Origin: Lutibacter sp.
GTDB lineage: Bacteria > Bacteroidota > Bacteroidia > Flavobacteriales > Flavobacteriaceae
Assembly (NCBI GenBank): GCA_021647265.1
Contig: JAKIVA010000001.1
Coordinates: 42,024-106,023 of the forward strand
Reading direction: 5' to 3'
DNA: 64,000 nucleotides
The translations under genes and the position numbers were made by a program. Under the pieces are notes generated by a model that was not told the origin of the DNA, ran no database searches, and saw only the letters and a list, made by a program, of their open reading frames with translations. Each line of letters starts with the position of its first letter. Position 1 is the stretch's first letter. Shown here one piece after another: positions 34,177-43,426 of this stretch.

Positions 34177-35619
34177 TTAAAAATACTCTTTTGTTTGCAT
34201 TAGACATTTTAGAATCATTTCAATAGCAGTATCAATAGTTTCTTTTTTTGTTCTAACAGAAAGTATTGCCATTCGTATCACGAATTTACCACCTATTTTA
34301 GTAGAACTTAAAAAAACATCTCCATTTGCATGAATAAATTCGACTAACTTCTCATTAAATATATTTTCGTCTATTTTTTTTGAAGGATACCAAAAATAGC
34401 TAATCGTTAAATCGGGTTTTGGCCCTAATTCAAAGCCTGCTATTTTTAATTTATTTCTAAAGTAAATGGTAAGTAGTAGTTTTTCATTTAGGCTCGCAAT
34501 AAAAGGTTCCAACCCATGTATTTGCAGTGGCAACCACATTCTTAACCCTCTATAATGTTTTGTTAATTCAGGTGAAACATCCGCTGGGTTTATTTGAGCA
34601 GCTACTGTATTAGCATCTTGCATATAGTCTGCGGTATAATGATGGGAATGAAAAACCGCTTTTTTATCTTTAATCAATACCGCTCCTATTCCATAGGGTA
34701 AAAACAATCCTTTGTGAGGGTCAATAACCAATGAATCTGCAAACTCTATCCCTTTGAAAAGTTTCTTTTTACTTTCAGTTAAAATAAAAAAACCTCCATA
34801 AGCTGCATCAATATGATACCATAAATTGAAATTTTTTGCTATTTCTCCTATTGCACTTAATGGGTCTATAGCTCCAGTATCTGTAGTTCCTGCAGATGCT
34901 ATTACCATAAAAGGGTTTAATCCATTTTTTAAATCTTCTTGAATTATTTCAGCTAATTTTTCCGTATTAATTTTTGAAAATTCATCCAATTCCAATAAGC
35001 GAACCTTCACATCTTCTAAACCTATAATTCGAAGTGCTTTATGGATGCAATGATGTGCTTGAGGACTTAAATAAATAACACTTTTTTGTATTTTATCATT
35101 TTTAATTTGGTATTTATCTCTCGCTGCTGTTAACGCAATTAAATTTGCTATTGAACCTCCTGAAGTGAGGTTTCCAACGGCTTCTTTTGGAAAATTAAAA
35201 ATTTTCTTCATCCAATTTAACAACTCATTTTCCATTGTAACTGCGCCAGGGGAAGCGTAATACATTCCGGCATATTCATTGGTAACACTTGCTAAAAAAT
35301 CACCTAAAGCTGCGGTATAAATACCTCCGCCTGGCACGTACCCTAAATGTTTTCCTGAAGCAGGTTTAATTCCCTTTAAAACAACCTCTGAATTAAAATT
35401 GGTTAACAACTCTTTTAACGTTTTTTTACCCGAATTAAATGTTAGTTTTTCAACAACCGCATCTTTTTCAACATAAGCTGGATAAGCTTCTAAATTGTCA
35501 AGAAAGTGATTGGCAAATTCTCTAATTTGTTCGTTTAAACTTTCTCTTTCTTTAAAAGATGGTTCTAATTCTTGAGAGATTTTTTGAAGTGCTTCTATTT
35601 TTTCTACTAAACTATCCAT
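34177..35619 (-). CDS. PLP-dependent group II amino acid decarboxylase family protein
   Basis: The 480-aa protein belongs to the aromatic-L-amino-acid/glutamate decarboxylase family. It has LTSGGSIANL (151-160), the cofactor-stacking and Asp region YHIDAAYGG (268-276) and the Schiff-base lysine Lys303 in VIDPHKGLFLPYG. The likely reaction is removal of CO2 from an L-amino acid; the substrate (tyrosine, tryptophan, aspartate, others) is not evident. It is the last gene of a cupin-rsmI-decarboxylase run, 10 bp after rsmI. Confidence 0.9.
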   Translation of the reverse strand: MDSLVEKIEALQKISQELEPSFKERESLNEQIREFANHFLDNLEAYPAYVEKDAVVEKLTFNSGKKTLKELLTNFNSEVVLKGIKPASGKHLGYVPGGGIYTAALGDFLASVTNEYAGMYYASPGAVTMENELLNWMKKIFNFPKEAVGNLTSGGSIANLIALTAARDKYQIKNDKIQKSVIYLSPQAHHCIHKALRIIGLEDVKVRLLELDEFSKINTEKLAEIIQEDLKNGLNPFMVIASAGTTDTGAIDPLSAIGEIAKNFNLWYHIDAAYGGFFILTESKKKLFKGIEFADSLVIDPHKGLFLPYGIGAVLIKDKKAVFHSHHYTADYMQDANTVAAQINPADVSPELTKHYRGLRMWLPLQIHGLEPFIASLNEKLLLTIYFRNKLKIAGFELGPKPDLTISYFWYPSKKIDENIFNEKLVEFIHANGDVFLSSTKIGGKFVIRMAILSVRTKKETIDTAIEMILKCLMQTKEYF

Positions 35620-35629
35620 AACTACCTTG

Positions 35630-36301
35630 TTACTTTTTCCCGCTAACTACAATAACAAATTCACCTTTAGGTGCTTTTTGAGTGAAGTGTTCTATAACTT
35701 CTGAAACGGTTCCTCGAATTGTTTCTTCATACAACTTGGTTAATTCTCTAGAAACCGAAATAGCACGATTTTCACCAAAATATTCCGCAAAATGAGTCAA
35801 TGTTTTTAACAATTTATGTGGCGATTCGTAAAAAATCATCGTTCTGGTTTCTTCGGCTAACAAAATTAATCGTGTTTGTCGTCCTTTTTTTACAGGTAGA
35901 AAACCTTCAAACACAAATTTATCGTTAGGTAAACCACTATTTACAAGTGCCGGAACAAAAGCTGTGGCTCCTGGTAAACATTCTATTTCAATCTCATTTT
36001 CAATACAAGCACGTGTTAGTAAAAACCCTGGGTCGGAAATTGCAGGTGTACCGGCATCAGAAATTAATGCAATAGATTCGCCATTTTTTAAACGTTGTAC
36101 AATGTTGTTAACTGTTTTATGTTCATTGTGCATATGGTGGCTGTACATATGTGTTGTAATTTCAAAATGCTTTAATAATTTTCCACTTGTTCGTGTGTCT
36201 TCAGCTAAAATTAAATCAACTTCTTTTAAAATTTTTAATGCCCTAAGTGTAATATCTTCTAAATTTCCAATGGGTGTTGGTACTAAATAAAGCTTAGACA
36301 T
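35630..36301 (-). CDS. rsmI: 16S rRNA (cytidine-1402-2'-O)-methyltransferase RsmI
   Basis: The 223-aa protein carries the RsmI signatures LYLVPTPIGNLEDITLRAL at the start, AEDTRTSGKLLKHF, ISDAGTPAISDPG (about 78-90) and a C-terminal KGEFVIVVSG. It methylates the 2'-OH of C1402 in the decoding centre of 16S rRNA using SAM. It is short compared with the ~280-aa enterobacterial enzyme, as is usual in Bacteroidota. It sits 2 bp after the cupin gene. Confidence 0.93.
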   Translation of the reverse strand: MSKLYLVPTPIGNLEDITLRALKILKEVDLILAEDTRTSGKLLKHFEITTHMYSHHMHNEHKTVNNIVQRLKNGESIALISDAGTPAISDPGFLLTRACIENEIEIECLPGATAFVPALVNSGLPNDKFVFEGFLPVKKGRQTRLILLAEETRTMIFYESPHKLLKTLTHFAEYFGENRAISVSRELTKLYEETIRGTVSEVIEHFTQKAPKGEFVIVVSGKK

Positions 36302-36303
36302 AA

Positions 36304-36663
36304 TTAAATAGTTTCAAAAGTTTCAACAGTTAAATTGCTTACAACATTTCCTGTATGTTTAATAGCTAAAGGTTCAAATAATAACACTTGAACTTCTTCT
36401 TTTGCAATAGGTTTGTGCTCTACTCCTTTAGGAATTATTAATAATTCACCTTCGTTTAAAGTCACTTTTCTGTCTCTAAATTCTATCACTAAACTTCCTT
36501 TTATAATAAAAAAAAGCTCGTCTTCATTTTCGTGTGTATGCCAAATAAATTCGCCTTTTAGCTTGGCAAGTAGTAATTGTTGTCCGTTTAATTCTCCTAT
36601 TTTCTTTGGAGTCCAATGTTCGTTAAACAGTTTGAGTTTTTCAGAGATATTAATTGGCTTCAT
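36304..36663 (-). CDS. Small cupin-domain protein
   Basis: The 119-aa protein is a single cupin beta-barrel. The metal-binding motif 1 is GEFIWHTHENEDELFFIIKG (His, His, Glu) near residues 34-53, and motif 2 is PKGVEHKP near residue 78. Function in this subgroup is not established; related proteins bind small molecules or act as isomerases. The following rsmI gene starts 2 bp after the stop, so they are translationally coupled. Confidence 0.9.
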   Translation of the reverse strand: MKPINISEKLKLFNEHWTPKKIGELNGQQLLLAKLKGEFIWHTHENEDELFFIIKGSLVIEFRDRKVTLNEGELLIIPKGVEHKPIAKEEVQVLLFEPLAIKHTGNVVSNLTVETFETI

Positions 36664-36725
36664 ATATTTAAACGTTATTTTTTAGAAGTAACCTCACATC
36701 TCAAAATTTAAGATGCTGGTTTTAT

Positions 36726-36900
36726 TTTGCTAAAATACAAAGATTTTTAATGCCTTTTGCGTTAAGGATGGAAGCACTTCGACTACGCTCAGCACAGGCT
36801 AATTTTTGAGCTCTTTTTTTGCGGTTTTGGCATAAAAAAGCGAGTAGCGAGAGCCTGACAGTTGCTTTTGCAAATGAAACGCCCAAAAAATAACACTTAT
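36726..36900. repeat. GC-richer intergenic repeat-like stretch upstream of aspS
   Basis: The 298-bp divergent spacer between the cupin gene and aspS has no convincing gene. It contains CTTCGACTACGCTCAG (36777-36792), similar to one arm of the MITE-like core. A segment GCGAGTAGCGAGAGCC follows (starting near 36840). Composition is clearly higher in GC than the flanks. It looks like remnants of dispersed repeats. Its short minus-strand frame is rejected. Confidence 0.4.
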
Positions 36901-36925
36901 CTGTACAAACTATGTTGGAAATCAT

Positions 36926-36933
36926 TAAATTTG
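36926..36933 (+). promoter_or_regulatory. TAnnTTTG promoter element before aspS
   Basis: TAAATTTG ends 28 bp before the aspS ATG at 36962. Confidence 0.5.
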
Positions 36934-36961
36934 CACTTTCTTTTTATTTTAAAATACAAAA

Positions 36962-38710
36962 ATGTATAGAACACATTCAAACGGAGAGTTACGATTAACA
37001 AATATAGGTCAGGAAGTTACTTTGGCCGGATGGGTACAAAAAACACGTGATAAAGGATTTATGATGTGGGTTGATTTACGTGATCGCTACGGTATAACAC
37101 AATTGATTTTTGATGAAGAACGTACGCCTAAAGAAATAATGGAAAAGGCAAAAACTTTAGGGCGTGAGTTTGTGATTCAGATTCAAGGAGAAGTTATTGA
37201 ACGTATTTCTAAAAATAAAAACATTGATACAGGCGAGATTGAAATATTAGTGAAAGAACTAACTGTTTTAAACAAATCTATTACGCCTCCTTTTACTATT
37301 GAAGACGAAACCGATGGTGGTGATGAGCTTAGAATGAAATACCGCTACCTTGATATACGAAGGAATCCTGTTAAGAATAATTTAATTTTTCGTCATAAAG
37401 TAGCTATTGAAGTTCGTAAATATCTTTCTGACAATGATTTTATTGAAATTGAAACTCCTGTTTTAATTAAATCTACTCCCGAAGGAGCCCGTGATTTTGT
37501 GGTTCCTAGTAGAATGAATGAGGGACAGTTTTATGCTTTACCACAATCGCCTCAAACTTTTAAGCAATTGCTTATGATAGGTGGAATGGATAAGTATTTT
37601 CAGATTGTAAAATGTTTTAGAGATGAGGATTTACGTGCTGACAGACAACCAGAATTTACACAAATTGATTGTGAAATGGCTTTTGTTGAACAAGAAGATA
37701 TTTTAAACACTTTTGAAGGCTTAACTCGTCACTTATTAAAAGAAATTAATGGTGTTGAAGTAGGAGAATTTCCAAGAATAACCTATGATGAAGCCATGAA
37801 AAAATACGGAAATGACAAGCCTGATATCAGGTTTGGAATGGAGTTTGGAGAATTAAATGAGGTAACACAACACAAAGATTTTGGTGTGTTTAACAATGCT
37901 GAACTGGTAGTTGGTATTGCAGTTCCTGGCGGAAATAAATTTACTAGAAAAGAAATTGACAACTTAATTAAATGGATTAAACGCCCGCAAGTTGGTGCTT
38001 TAGGAATGGTGTATTCACGTTGTAATGATGATGGAACTTTTAAATCATCCGTCGATAAATTTTACAACCAAGAGGATTTAGCAAAATGGGCTGAGGTTAC
38101 AGGAGCTCAAAAAGGGGATTTAATTTGTGTTTTATCAGGTAATACCGATAAAGTTCGTACACAATTAAGTGCTTTGCGTATGGAATTAGCTGAACGTTTA
38201 GGGTTGCGTAACCCAAAAGAATTTGCACCGTTATGGGTAGTAGATTTCCCATTGTTAGAATGGGATGAAGAAACGGAACGCTACCACGCAATGCACCATC
38301 CGTTTACATCTCCAAAACCTGAGGATATGGCATTGTTAGATACTGACCCCGGAAAAGTACGTGCCAATGCATATGATATGGTGTTAAATGGAAATGAAAT
38401 TGGTGGTGGTTCTATACGTATTCACGATAAAGAAACACAAGCTTTAATGCTTAATCATTTAGGGTTTACACCTGAACAGTCAAAAGAACAATTTGGATTT
38501 TTAATGAATGCCTTTGAATATGGTGCACCTCCACACGGTGGTTTGGCTTTTGGATTAGATAGATTGGTTGCTATTTTAGGTGGACAAGAGACCATTCGTG
38601 ATTTTATTGCATTTCCTAAAAACAATAGTGGTAGAGATGTAATGATTGATGCTCCTTCTAAAATTGATGATGAACAATTAAAAGAACTACATTTAAAGCT
38701 AAATTTATAG
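36962..38710 (+). CDS. aspS: Aspartate--tRNA ligase
   Basis: The 582-aa enzyme has the bacterial-type layout. There is an N-terminal OB anticodon-binding domain (about 15-100, WVQKTRDKGFMMWVDLRDRYG), class II motif 2 with FRDEDLRADRQPEFTQIDCE, a GAD insertion (about 290-410), and motif 3 with GLAFGLDRLVAILGG near the C-terminus. It charges tRNA-Asp in the cytoplasm. Length is normal. The membrane permease gene follows after 15 bp and could be co-transcribed. Confidence 0.96.
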   Translation: MYRTHSNGELRLTNIGQEVTLAGWVQKTRDKGFMMWVDLRDRYGITQLIFDEERTPKEIMEKAKTLGREFVIQIQGEVIERISKNKNIDTGEIEILVKELTVLNKSITPPFTIEDETDGGDELRMKYRYLDIRRNPVKNNLIFRHKVAIEVRKYLSDNDFIEIETPVLIKSTPEGARDFVVPSRMNEGQFYALPQSPQTFKQLLMIGGMDKYFQIVKCFRDEDLRADRQPEFTQIDCEMAFVEQEDILNTFEGLTRHLLKEINGVEVGEFPRITYDEAMKKYGNDKPDIRFGMEFGELNEVTQHKDFGVFNNAELVVGIAVPGGNKFTRKEIDNLIKWIKRPQVGALGMVYSRCNDDGTFKSSVDKFYNQEDLAKWAEVTGAQKGDLICVLSGNTDKVRTQLSALRMELAERLGLRNPKEFAPLWVVDFPLLEWDEETERYHAMHHPFTSPKPEDMALLDTDPGKVRANAYDMVLNGNEIGGGSIRIHDKETQALMLNHLGFTPEQSKEQFGFLMNAFEYGAPPHGGLAFGLDRLVAILGGQETIRDFIAFPKNNSGRDVMIDAPSKIDDEQLKELHLKLNL

Positions 38711-38725
38711 AGAATATATTTAACC

Positions 38726-40492
38726 ATGGGAACTAAAATTCATAAAAAATTAAATGAATTAGCAGCCACAGCTATTTGTGGAAATGATATAAGTTCTTCT
38801 GTATTGTATGTTTCAGCATTGGCCATTGCTTTTGCGGGGCAATACGCTTGGATTACATTACTTATTGTATCATTAGTGTTGTTTTTATTTCGAAAAATTT
38901 ATGGAGAAGTTGTAGGGGCGTTACCTCTAAATGGAGGTGCGTACAACGCCTTATTAAACACTACAAGTAAAGGTATGGCGTCTTTTGCAGCTGCTTTAAC
39001 ATTACTTTCATATATGGCTACAGCAGTGATTTCAGCAAATGAAGCCATTCACTATTTACACCATTTAATTCCATCTATGCCTATAATTATTGCAACAATT
39101 GTATTGCTTGCTATATTTGCATCTCTTACTATTGGTGGAATAACTGAATCTGCCAAAGTTGCCATAGGAATTTTCTTATTTCACTTGTCTTCATTGGTAA
39201 TATTAAGTGGATTTATTATTTATTTTTTAAGTAACAATGGAATTGAGTTATTTTTAGAAAATTGGCATTTCTCAGGAAATGGAGGTAGTATCTCCAATGC
39301 TATATTCTTTGGTTTTGCAGCTTCAATGTTAGGTGTTTCAGGATTTGAAAGCTCTGCTAATTTTGTTGAAGAACAACAAAAAGGAGTTTTTCCAAAAACA
39401 CTAAAAAATATGTGGTCTATAGTAAGTATTATAAATCCGCTTATGGCAATATTTGCATTAGCATTATTCACAATTCCTATACTGCAAAGTCCCGAATACC
39501 AAAATACGTTATTGGTAGAAATGGGAAAACACGTTGGAGGTAAATGGGTGGCTGTTTTGATATCAATTGATGCTTTTTTAGTTTTAAGTGGTGCAGTTCT
39601 TACAAGTTTTGTTGGAGTATCTGGATTATTAGAACGCATGACCTTAGATAGAATTTTACCTCAATTTTTCTTAAAAAAGAATAAAAAGGGAAGTTCTTAC
39701 AGAATAATATTAATGTTTTTCTTTTTATCCGTTTCAGTATTGCTTATTACCAATGGAAATGTAAAATTATTGGCAGGTGTTTATACTATTTCATTTTTAT
39801 CAGTAATGGTTTTATTTGGAGTAGGTAATATTTTATTAAAAGTTAAAAGGAGTAAATTACCAAGACCTGAGAAAGCTTCATGGCTTGCTGTTATAATTGC
39901 GATTAGTGCTGTTAGTTTAGCACTTATTGGAAATATAATTATGGAACCTAAGGATGGTTTACCAAGTAATTTAACTATTTTCCTAGACTACTTTATACCA
40001 ACTATTCTCTTTATTATTTTTATGTTAAATAGAACTGTTTTATTAACATTCTTATTAAATGTAATGCATACTATTTTTGATCCTGTTCGTAATTTTGTTT
40101 TAAAAACTGATAAAAAAATCTTAAAGACCATTAATAAAATAAATTCGCAAGAATTTGTGTTTTTTACCAAAGGAGATAAAATATCTACATTAAATAAAGT
40201 GATGCTTTATATCTTAAAAAATGAGCATACTAAAAAAATTAAAATTGTTATTGCTTTAGAGAAAGGCCAAAAAGTTCCTGAAAATTTACCTCAAGAAATA
40301 GATTTTCTAGATAGAGAATATCCTGAAATAGCTATTGAGTTTTTAATAGTTGAAGGAAAATTTAGTCCAGAACTTATTAAAGAACTTTCTAAAAAATGGA
40401 ATATTCCTATTAATTTTATGTTTATTGGATCACCTAGTGATAAATTTCCTTATAAAATAGAAGAATTAGGCGGGGTTAGATTGATAATATAA
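38726..40492 (+). CDS. APC-family permease with C-terminal cytoplasmic domain
   Basis: The 588-aa protein has about 12 hydrophobic segments up to residue ~445, with an APC-like ISSSVLYVSALAIAFAG start and AASMLGVSGFESSANFVEEQQ. About 140 hydrophilic residues follow, with alternating strands and helices (KIKIVIALEKGQKVPENLP...IAIEFLIVEGKFSP). That tail resembles a universal-stress-like or other regulatory alpha/beta domain but is not securely assigned. The substrate is unknown. The gene starts 15 bp after aspS. Confidence 0.85.
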   Translation: MGTKIHKKLNELAATAICGNDISSSVLYVSALAIAFAGQYAWITLLIVSLVLFLFRKIYGEVVGALPLNGGAYNALLNTTSKGMASFAAALTLLSYMATAVISANEAIHYLHHLIPSMPIIIATIVLLAIFASLTIGGITESAKVAIGIFLFHLSSLVILSGFIIYFLSNNGIELFLENWHFSGNGGSISNAIFFGFAASMLGVSGFESSANFVEEQQKGVFPKTLKNMWSIVSIINPLMAIFALALFTIPILQSPEYQNTLLVEMGKHVGGKWVAVLISIDAFLVLSGAVLTSFVGVSGLLERMTLDRILPQFFLKKNKKGSSYRIILMFFFLSVSVLLITNGNVKLLAGVYTISFLSVMVLFGVGNILLKVKRSKLPRPEKASWLAVIIAISAVSLALIGNIIMEPKDGLPSNLTIFLDYFIPTILFIIFMLNRTVLLTFLLNVMHTIFDPVRNFVLKTDKKILKTINKINSQEFVFFTKGDKISTLNKVMLYILKNEHTKKIKIVIALEKGQKVPENLPQEIDFLDREYPEIAIEFLIVEGKFSPELIKELSKKWNIPINFMFIGSPSDKFPYKIEELGGVRLII

Positions 40493-40566
40493 GTCCTTAT
40501 TTATATTATAATAGTTTAGTTTAAGTAAAATTCTTATTTTTAGTATACTGATTTTCAAAGTATTTG

Positions 40567-40574
40567 TATTTTTG
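40567..40574 (+). promoter_or_regulatory. TAnnTTTG promoter element in the permease-CLC gap
   Basis: TATTTTTG lies upstream of a Cys-rich open frame without an AUG (40591-40797). It indicates that the gap may be transcribed separately. Confidence 0.35.
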
Positions 40575-40590
40575 TTTAAATTTATTCTAA

Positions 40591-40797
40591 ATAACCTGTG
40601 TATCAAATCATAAACCCTTAACTATTTTTAAGTACGATTTTGAATGGTTTACTAAGAGTAGCCATAGTACAAAAAACTCAATAAAAGAGAAGTGTTGTGA
40701 AAAACATAAAAAGAAAGGTAAAAAAAAATGTAAAAACTGTTTTAAACTAGTAGCTTACTACTTTATTTTGATACTTTTGCACTTTCTTATTTTATAA
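40591..40797 (+). pseudogene. Cys/Lys-rich small reading frame without AUG start (cryptic gene or remnant)
   Basis: The 312-bp gap 40493-40804 contains a frame open for 68 codons. It includes DFEWFTKSSHSTKNSIKE followed by KCCEKHKKKGKKKCKNC. The CC-x(9)-C-x(2)-C pattern with lysines looks like a small metal- or nucleic-acid-binding protein of flavobacteria. There is no ATG, GTG or TTG before the conserved-looking part. The frame runs on past the expected end, so it may be a decayed gene, a frameshifted gene or one using a rare start. A promoter box precedes it. Confidence 0.35.
40772..40779 (+). promoter_or_regulatory. TAnnTTTG promoter element before the CLC gene
   Basis: TACTTTTG ends 25 bp before the ATG at 40805. 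Confidence 0.5.
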
Positions 40798-40804
40798 AAT
40801 AAAA

Positions 40805-42601
40805 ATGTTGTTTAATTCTAAAATTTTATTTCGAAAATTTTTAAAATGGAGGTATCAACATATCTCTAATAAACAGTTTATCCAAATCGCCAGTGCCGTT
40901 ATAGGTTTATTAGCAGGTTTAGGAGCTGTTGTTTTAAAAAATATTACTCATTTTATACAACGTTTATTAGAAGGTGAGTTTATTAGAGATATTCATCAGG
41001 CATTTTACTTTATATTTCCAATTATAGGATTATTAATTGTATTGTTTGTAATTAAGTATTTAGTAAAGAAAAAGGTAGGGCATGGAATCCCTTCAACTTT
41101 ATATGCTATTTCCAAACAAAAGGGAATTATGTCTAGGCATCAAATGTGGGCATCTTTAATTACGGCACCATTAACAGTTGGTTTTGGGGGTTCTGTTGGA
41201 CTGGAAGGCCCAACCGTGGCTACAGGAGCGGCATTAGGTTCTAATTTTGCTCGATTATTTCATTTAAATCAAACTACCCGAACATTGTTAATTGGAGCTG
41301 CTGCTGCAGGAGCCATGTCATCAATTTTTAAAGCCCCTATTGCTGCCATTGTTTTTGCCGTTGAAATATTTAGTTTAGAACTTACTTTAGCTTCAATGAT
41401 TCCTTTATTATTAGCATCCATTACTGCTATTTTAACTTCCTATTTCTTTTTGGGAGATGACGTACTACTCCATTTTCAAATACAAGATAAATTTATTTTA
41501 AATGATGTTTTATTTTATATTTTTTTAGGTGTTGTAACTGCCGCAATTTCTATTTATTTTAGTAAAGCATACTTCGCAATTGATGATAAGTTTAAACAAT
41601 TTGCAAATCCTTATAAAAGGCTTTTGATTGGGGGTTTTTTAATTGGTATAATGGTTTATTTTGTCCCACCTCTTTTTGGAGAAGGGTATGAAACCATCAA
41701 TAACATTTTAAAGGGTAATGTTGGAAATGTTATTATAAATAATATTTTTCAGACAGAAATAAATAATATTTGGATTATTATACTGCTTCTTATAGGGCTA
41801 ATTGTTTTCAAAGTAGTAGCCATGTCTTTAACTTTTGGAGCTGGTGGTATTGGAGGTGTGTTTGCTCCAACTCTTTTCACCGGAAGTATTTCGGGCTATG
41901 TATTTGCAATAATTGTAAATTACAGTAATATATTTAGTCATCAGTTATCTTTAACCAATTTTGCCATGGTTGGTATGGCTGGTTTAATGGCCGGAGTGTT
42001 ACAAGCCCCTTTAACTGCTATATTTTTAATTGCAGAAATTACAGGAGGATATGAACTTTTTGTTCCTTTAATGATTGTTGCTTCTATTTCTTTTATAATT
42101 ACAAAAATATATGTTCCACATAATATTTATGCTGCTGAACTAGCTAGAAGAGGTGAATTAATAACTCATAATAAAGACAAAAATGTTTTAATGATGTTAG
42201 ATTTAGATAAGCTAATTGAAACTAATTTCGTTTTATTATATCCTGAAATGACCTTAGGAGAAGTTGTAAATAATGCCGTTGTAAAATCATCACGTAATCA
42301 TTTTCCTGTAGTTAATGAAGAACATGAGTTTTTAGGAATTCTAACCCTAAATGATATTAGAAGTATTATGTTTGATAAGGATTTATATAACAAAGTTAAA
42401 GTTAAAAGTTTAATGCATAGCGCATCTGATATTATTTATTATGAAAAAGATTCTGCAGAAGAAATTCTAAATAAATTTAAAATGAGTGGAGCTTGGAATT
42501 TAGTAGTTCTTAAAAATGGTAAATACTTTGGCTTTATGTCAAAATCTCGTTTACTAACTGCCTACAGAAGAAAACTAATTGATGTTACAGCTAATTTATA
42601 A
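40805..42601 (+). CDS. CLC-family chloride channel/transporter with C-terminal CBS pair
   Basis: The 598-aa protein has the CLC membrane core. The selectivity and gating motif is GGSVGLEGP (128-136, gating Glu134), followed by FKAPIAAIVFAVEI (175-188) and GGIGGVFAPTLFTG. A CBS pair follows from about residue 455 to 590. The external gating glutamate is kept. The position equivalent to the internal proton glutamate (E203 of E. coli ClC) reads Ile188, which is the pattern of channels rather than H+/Cl- exchangers. It acts in the inner membrane. Confidence 0.92.
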   Translation: MLFNSKILFRKFLKWRYQHISNKQFIQIASAVIGLLAGLGAVVLKNITHFIQRLLEGEFIRDIHQAFYFIFPIIGLLIVLFVIKYLVKKKVGHGIPSTLYAISKQKGIMSRHQMWASLITAPLTVGFGGSVGLEGPTVATGAALGSNFARLFHLNQTTRTLLIGAAAAGAMSSIFKAPIAAIVFAVEIFSLELTLASMIPLLLASITAILTSYFFLGDDVLLHFQIQDKFILNDVLFYIFLGVVTAAISIYFSKAYFAIDDKFKQFANPYKRLLIGGFLIGIMVYFVPPLFGEGYETINNILKGNVGNVIINNIFQTEINNIWIIILLLIGLIVFKVVAMSLTFGAGGIGGVFAPTLFTGSISGYVFAIIVNYSNIFSHQLSLTNFAMVGMAGLMAGVLQAPLTAIFLIAEITGGYELFVPLMIVASISFIITKIYVPHNIYAAELARRGELITHNKDKNVLMMLDLDKLIETNFVLLYPEMTLGEVVNNAVVKSSRNHFPVVNEEHEFLGILTLNDIRSIMFDKDLYNKVKVKSLMHSASDIIYYEKDSAEEILNKFKMSGAWNLVVLKNGKYFGFMSKSRLLTAYRRKLIDVTANL

Positions 42602-42642
42602 TTTTTATTAATTTTACAATAGCAACTAAAAATACTTTCTTT

Positions 42643-42873
42643 ATGAAATATCTATTAACTTTTCTTTTAGTACTTATCTTGGGAATATTGGGGTATGGTT
42701 TCTATATTAAAAGTTTAGGAAATACCAATAGTGAACTTGTAATTGGACTAAGTGTTTCTGCAATTGCTTTTATTTATATGCCTCTATTTATTTATCATCG
42801 GTACAAAAACAAAAAAATTAGTGATTTTACATTTGAAAAATTTAAAAAAGATTTAGAAAACAGAAGTAAATAA
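42643..42873 (+). CDS. Small two-TM membrane protein of unknown function
   Basis: The 76-aa protein has two hydrophobic helices (about 2-20 and 30-50) and a basic tail ending FEKFKKDLENRSK. I recognise no family with certainty. It starts 41 bp after the CLC gene in the same direction, so it may be co-transcribed. It converges on tadA with six bases between the stop codons. Confidence 0.75.
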   Translation: MKYLLTFLLVLILGILGYGFYIKSLGNTNSELVIGLSVSAIAFIYMPLFIYHRYKNKKISDFTFEKFKKDLENRSK

Positions 42874-42879
42874 ACTCAT

Positions 42880-43329
42880 TTAATTTAAATTACGCTTTTC
42901 AATAAAAAAACGTTTTAAAAGAGTAACCGCTTCTTCTTCTAAAACACCTCCCAAAACCTTTGTTTTAGGATGTAACGTTGTTTTTAAAGCTAAAAATCCT
43001 CTTTTTTCTTCAGAAGCACCGTATACAATTTTTCCTATTTGAGTCCAGTAACTTGCTCCTGCGCACATTTGACAAGGTTCTAATGTTACATACAACGTAC
43101 ATTCTTTTAAATATTTTCCTCCTAAAAAATCAGCTGCAGCTGTAAAAGCCTGCATTTCAGCATGTGCTGTGACATCATTTAGCGTTTCTGTTAAATTATG
43201 AGCTCTTGCAATAATTTGATCTTTCATTACAATAACAGCACCAATAGGTACTTCGTTTTTATCAAAGGCCAATTGAGCTTCATGTAATGCTCTTTTCATA
43301 AAATAAATATCATCAAAAGGTTTCATCAT
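42880..43329 (-). CDS. tadA: tRNA-specific adenosine deaminase-type nucleoside deaminase
   Basis: The 149-aa protein has the CDA zinc site: His56 and Glu58 in HAEMQA, and Cys86/Cys89 in EPCQMCAGA. The ALHEAQLAFDKNEVPIGAVIV start and the segment KIVYGASEEKRGFLAL fit TadA, which converts A34 to inosine in tRNA-Arg. A guanine-deaminase-like activity cannot be excluded. Two adjacent ATG codons begin the frame. A TAnnTTTG box (43334-43341, minus) lies only 4 bp before the first, so the mRNA may be almost leaderless. Confidence 0.9.
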   Translation of the reverse strand: MMKPFDDIYFMKRALHEAQLAFDKNEVPIGAVIVMKDQIIARAHNLTETLNDVTAHAEMQAFTAAADFLGGKYLKECTLYVTLEPCQMCAGASYWTQIGKIVYGASEEKRGFLALKTTLHPKTKVLGGVLEEEAVTLLKRFFIEKRNLN

Positions 43330-43333
43330 ACTT

Positions 43334-43341
43334 CAAAAGTA
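43334..43341 (-). promoter_or_regulatory. TAnnTTTG promoter element close to the tadA start
   Basis: On the minus strand TACTTTTG ends four bases before the first ATG of tadA. If functional, transcription would start at or within the start codon region. Confidence 0.4.
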
Positions 43342-43374
43342 ATTTTTTTAATTCAACGTACAATTTAAATATTG

Positions 43375-43382
43375 TAATTTTG
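43375..43382 (+). promoter_or_regulatory. TAnnTTTG promoter element for dxs
   Basis: TAATTTTG lies 93 bp before the dxs ATG, which gives a leader of about 85-90 nt that contains a small ORF and a start-codon hairpin. Confidence 0.45.
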
Positions 43383-43426
43383 TAATGAATGAACTTAGCA
43401 ATACAAATTTTGATACCTATAAAATT

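Noticed and set aside
36722..36925. A 67-codon minus-strand frame in the aspS upstream region
   Set aside because: It lies in repeat-like, GC-richer DNA, has a Lys/Arg/Ser-rich random composition and no recognisable motif or ribosome binding site.
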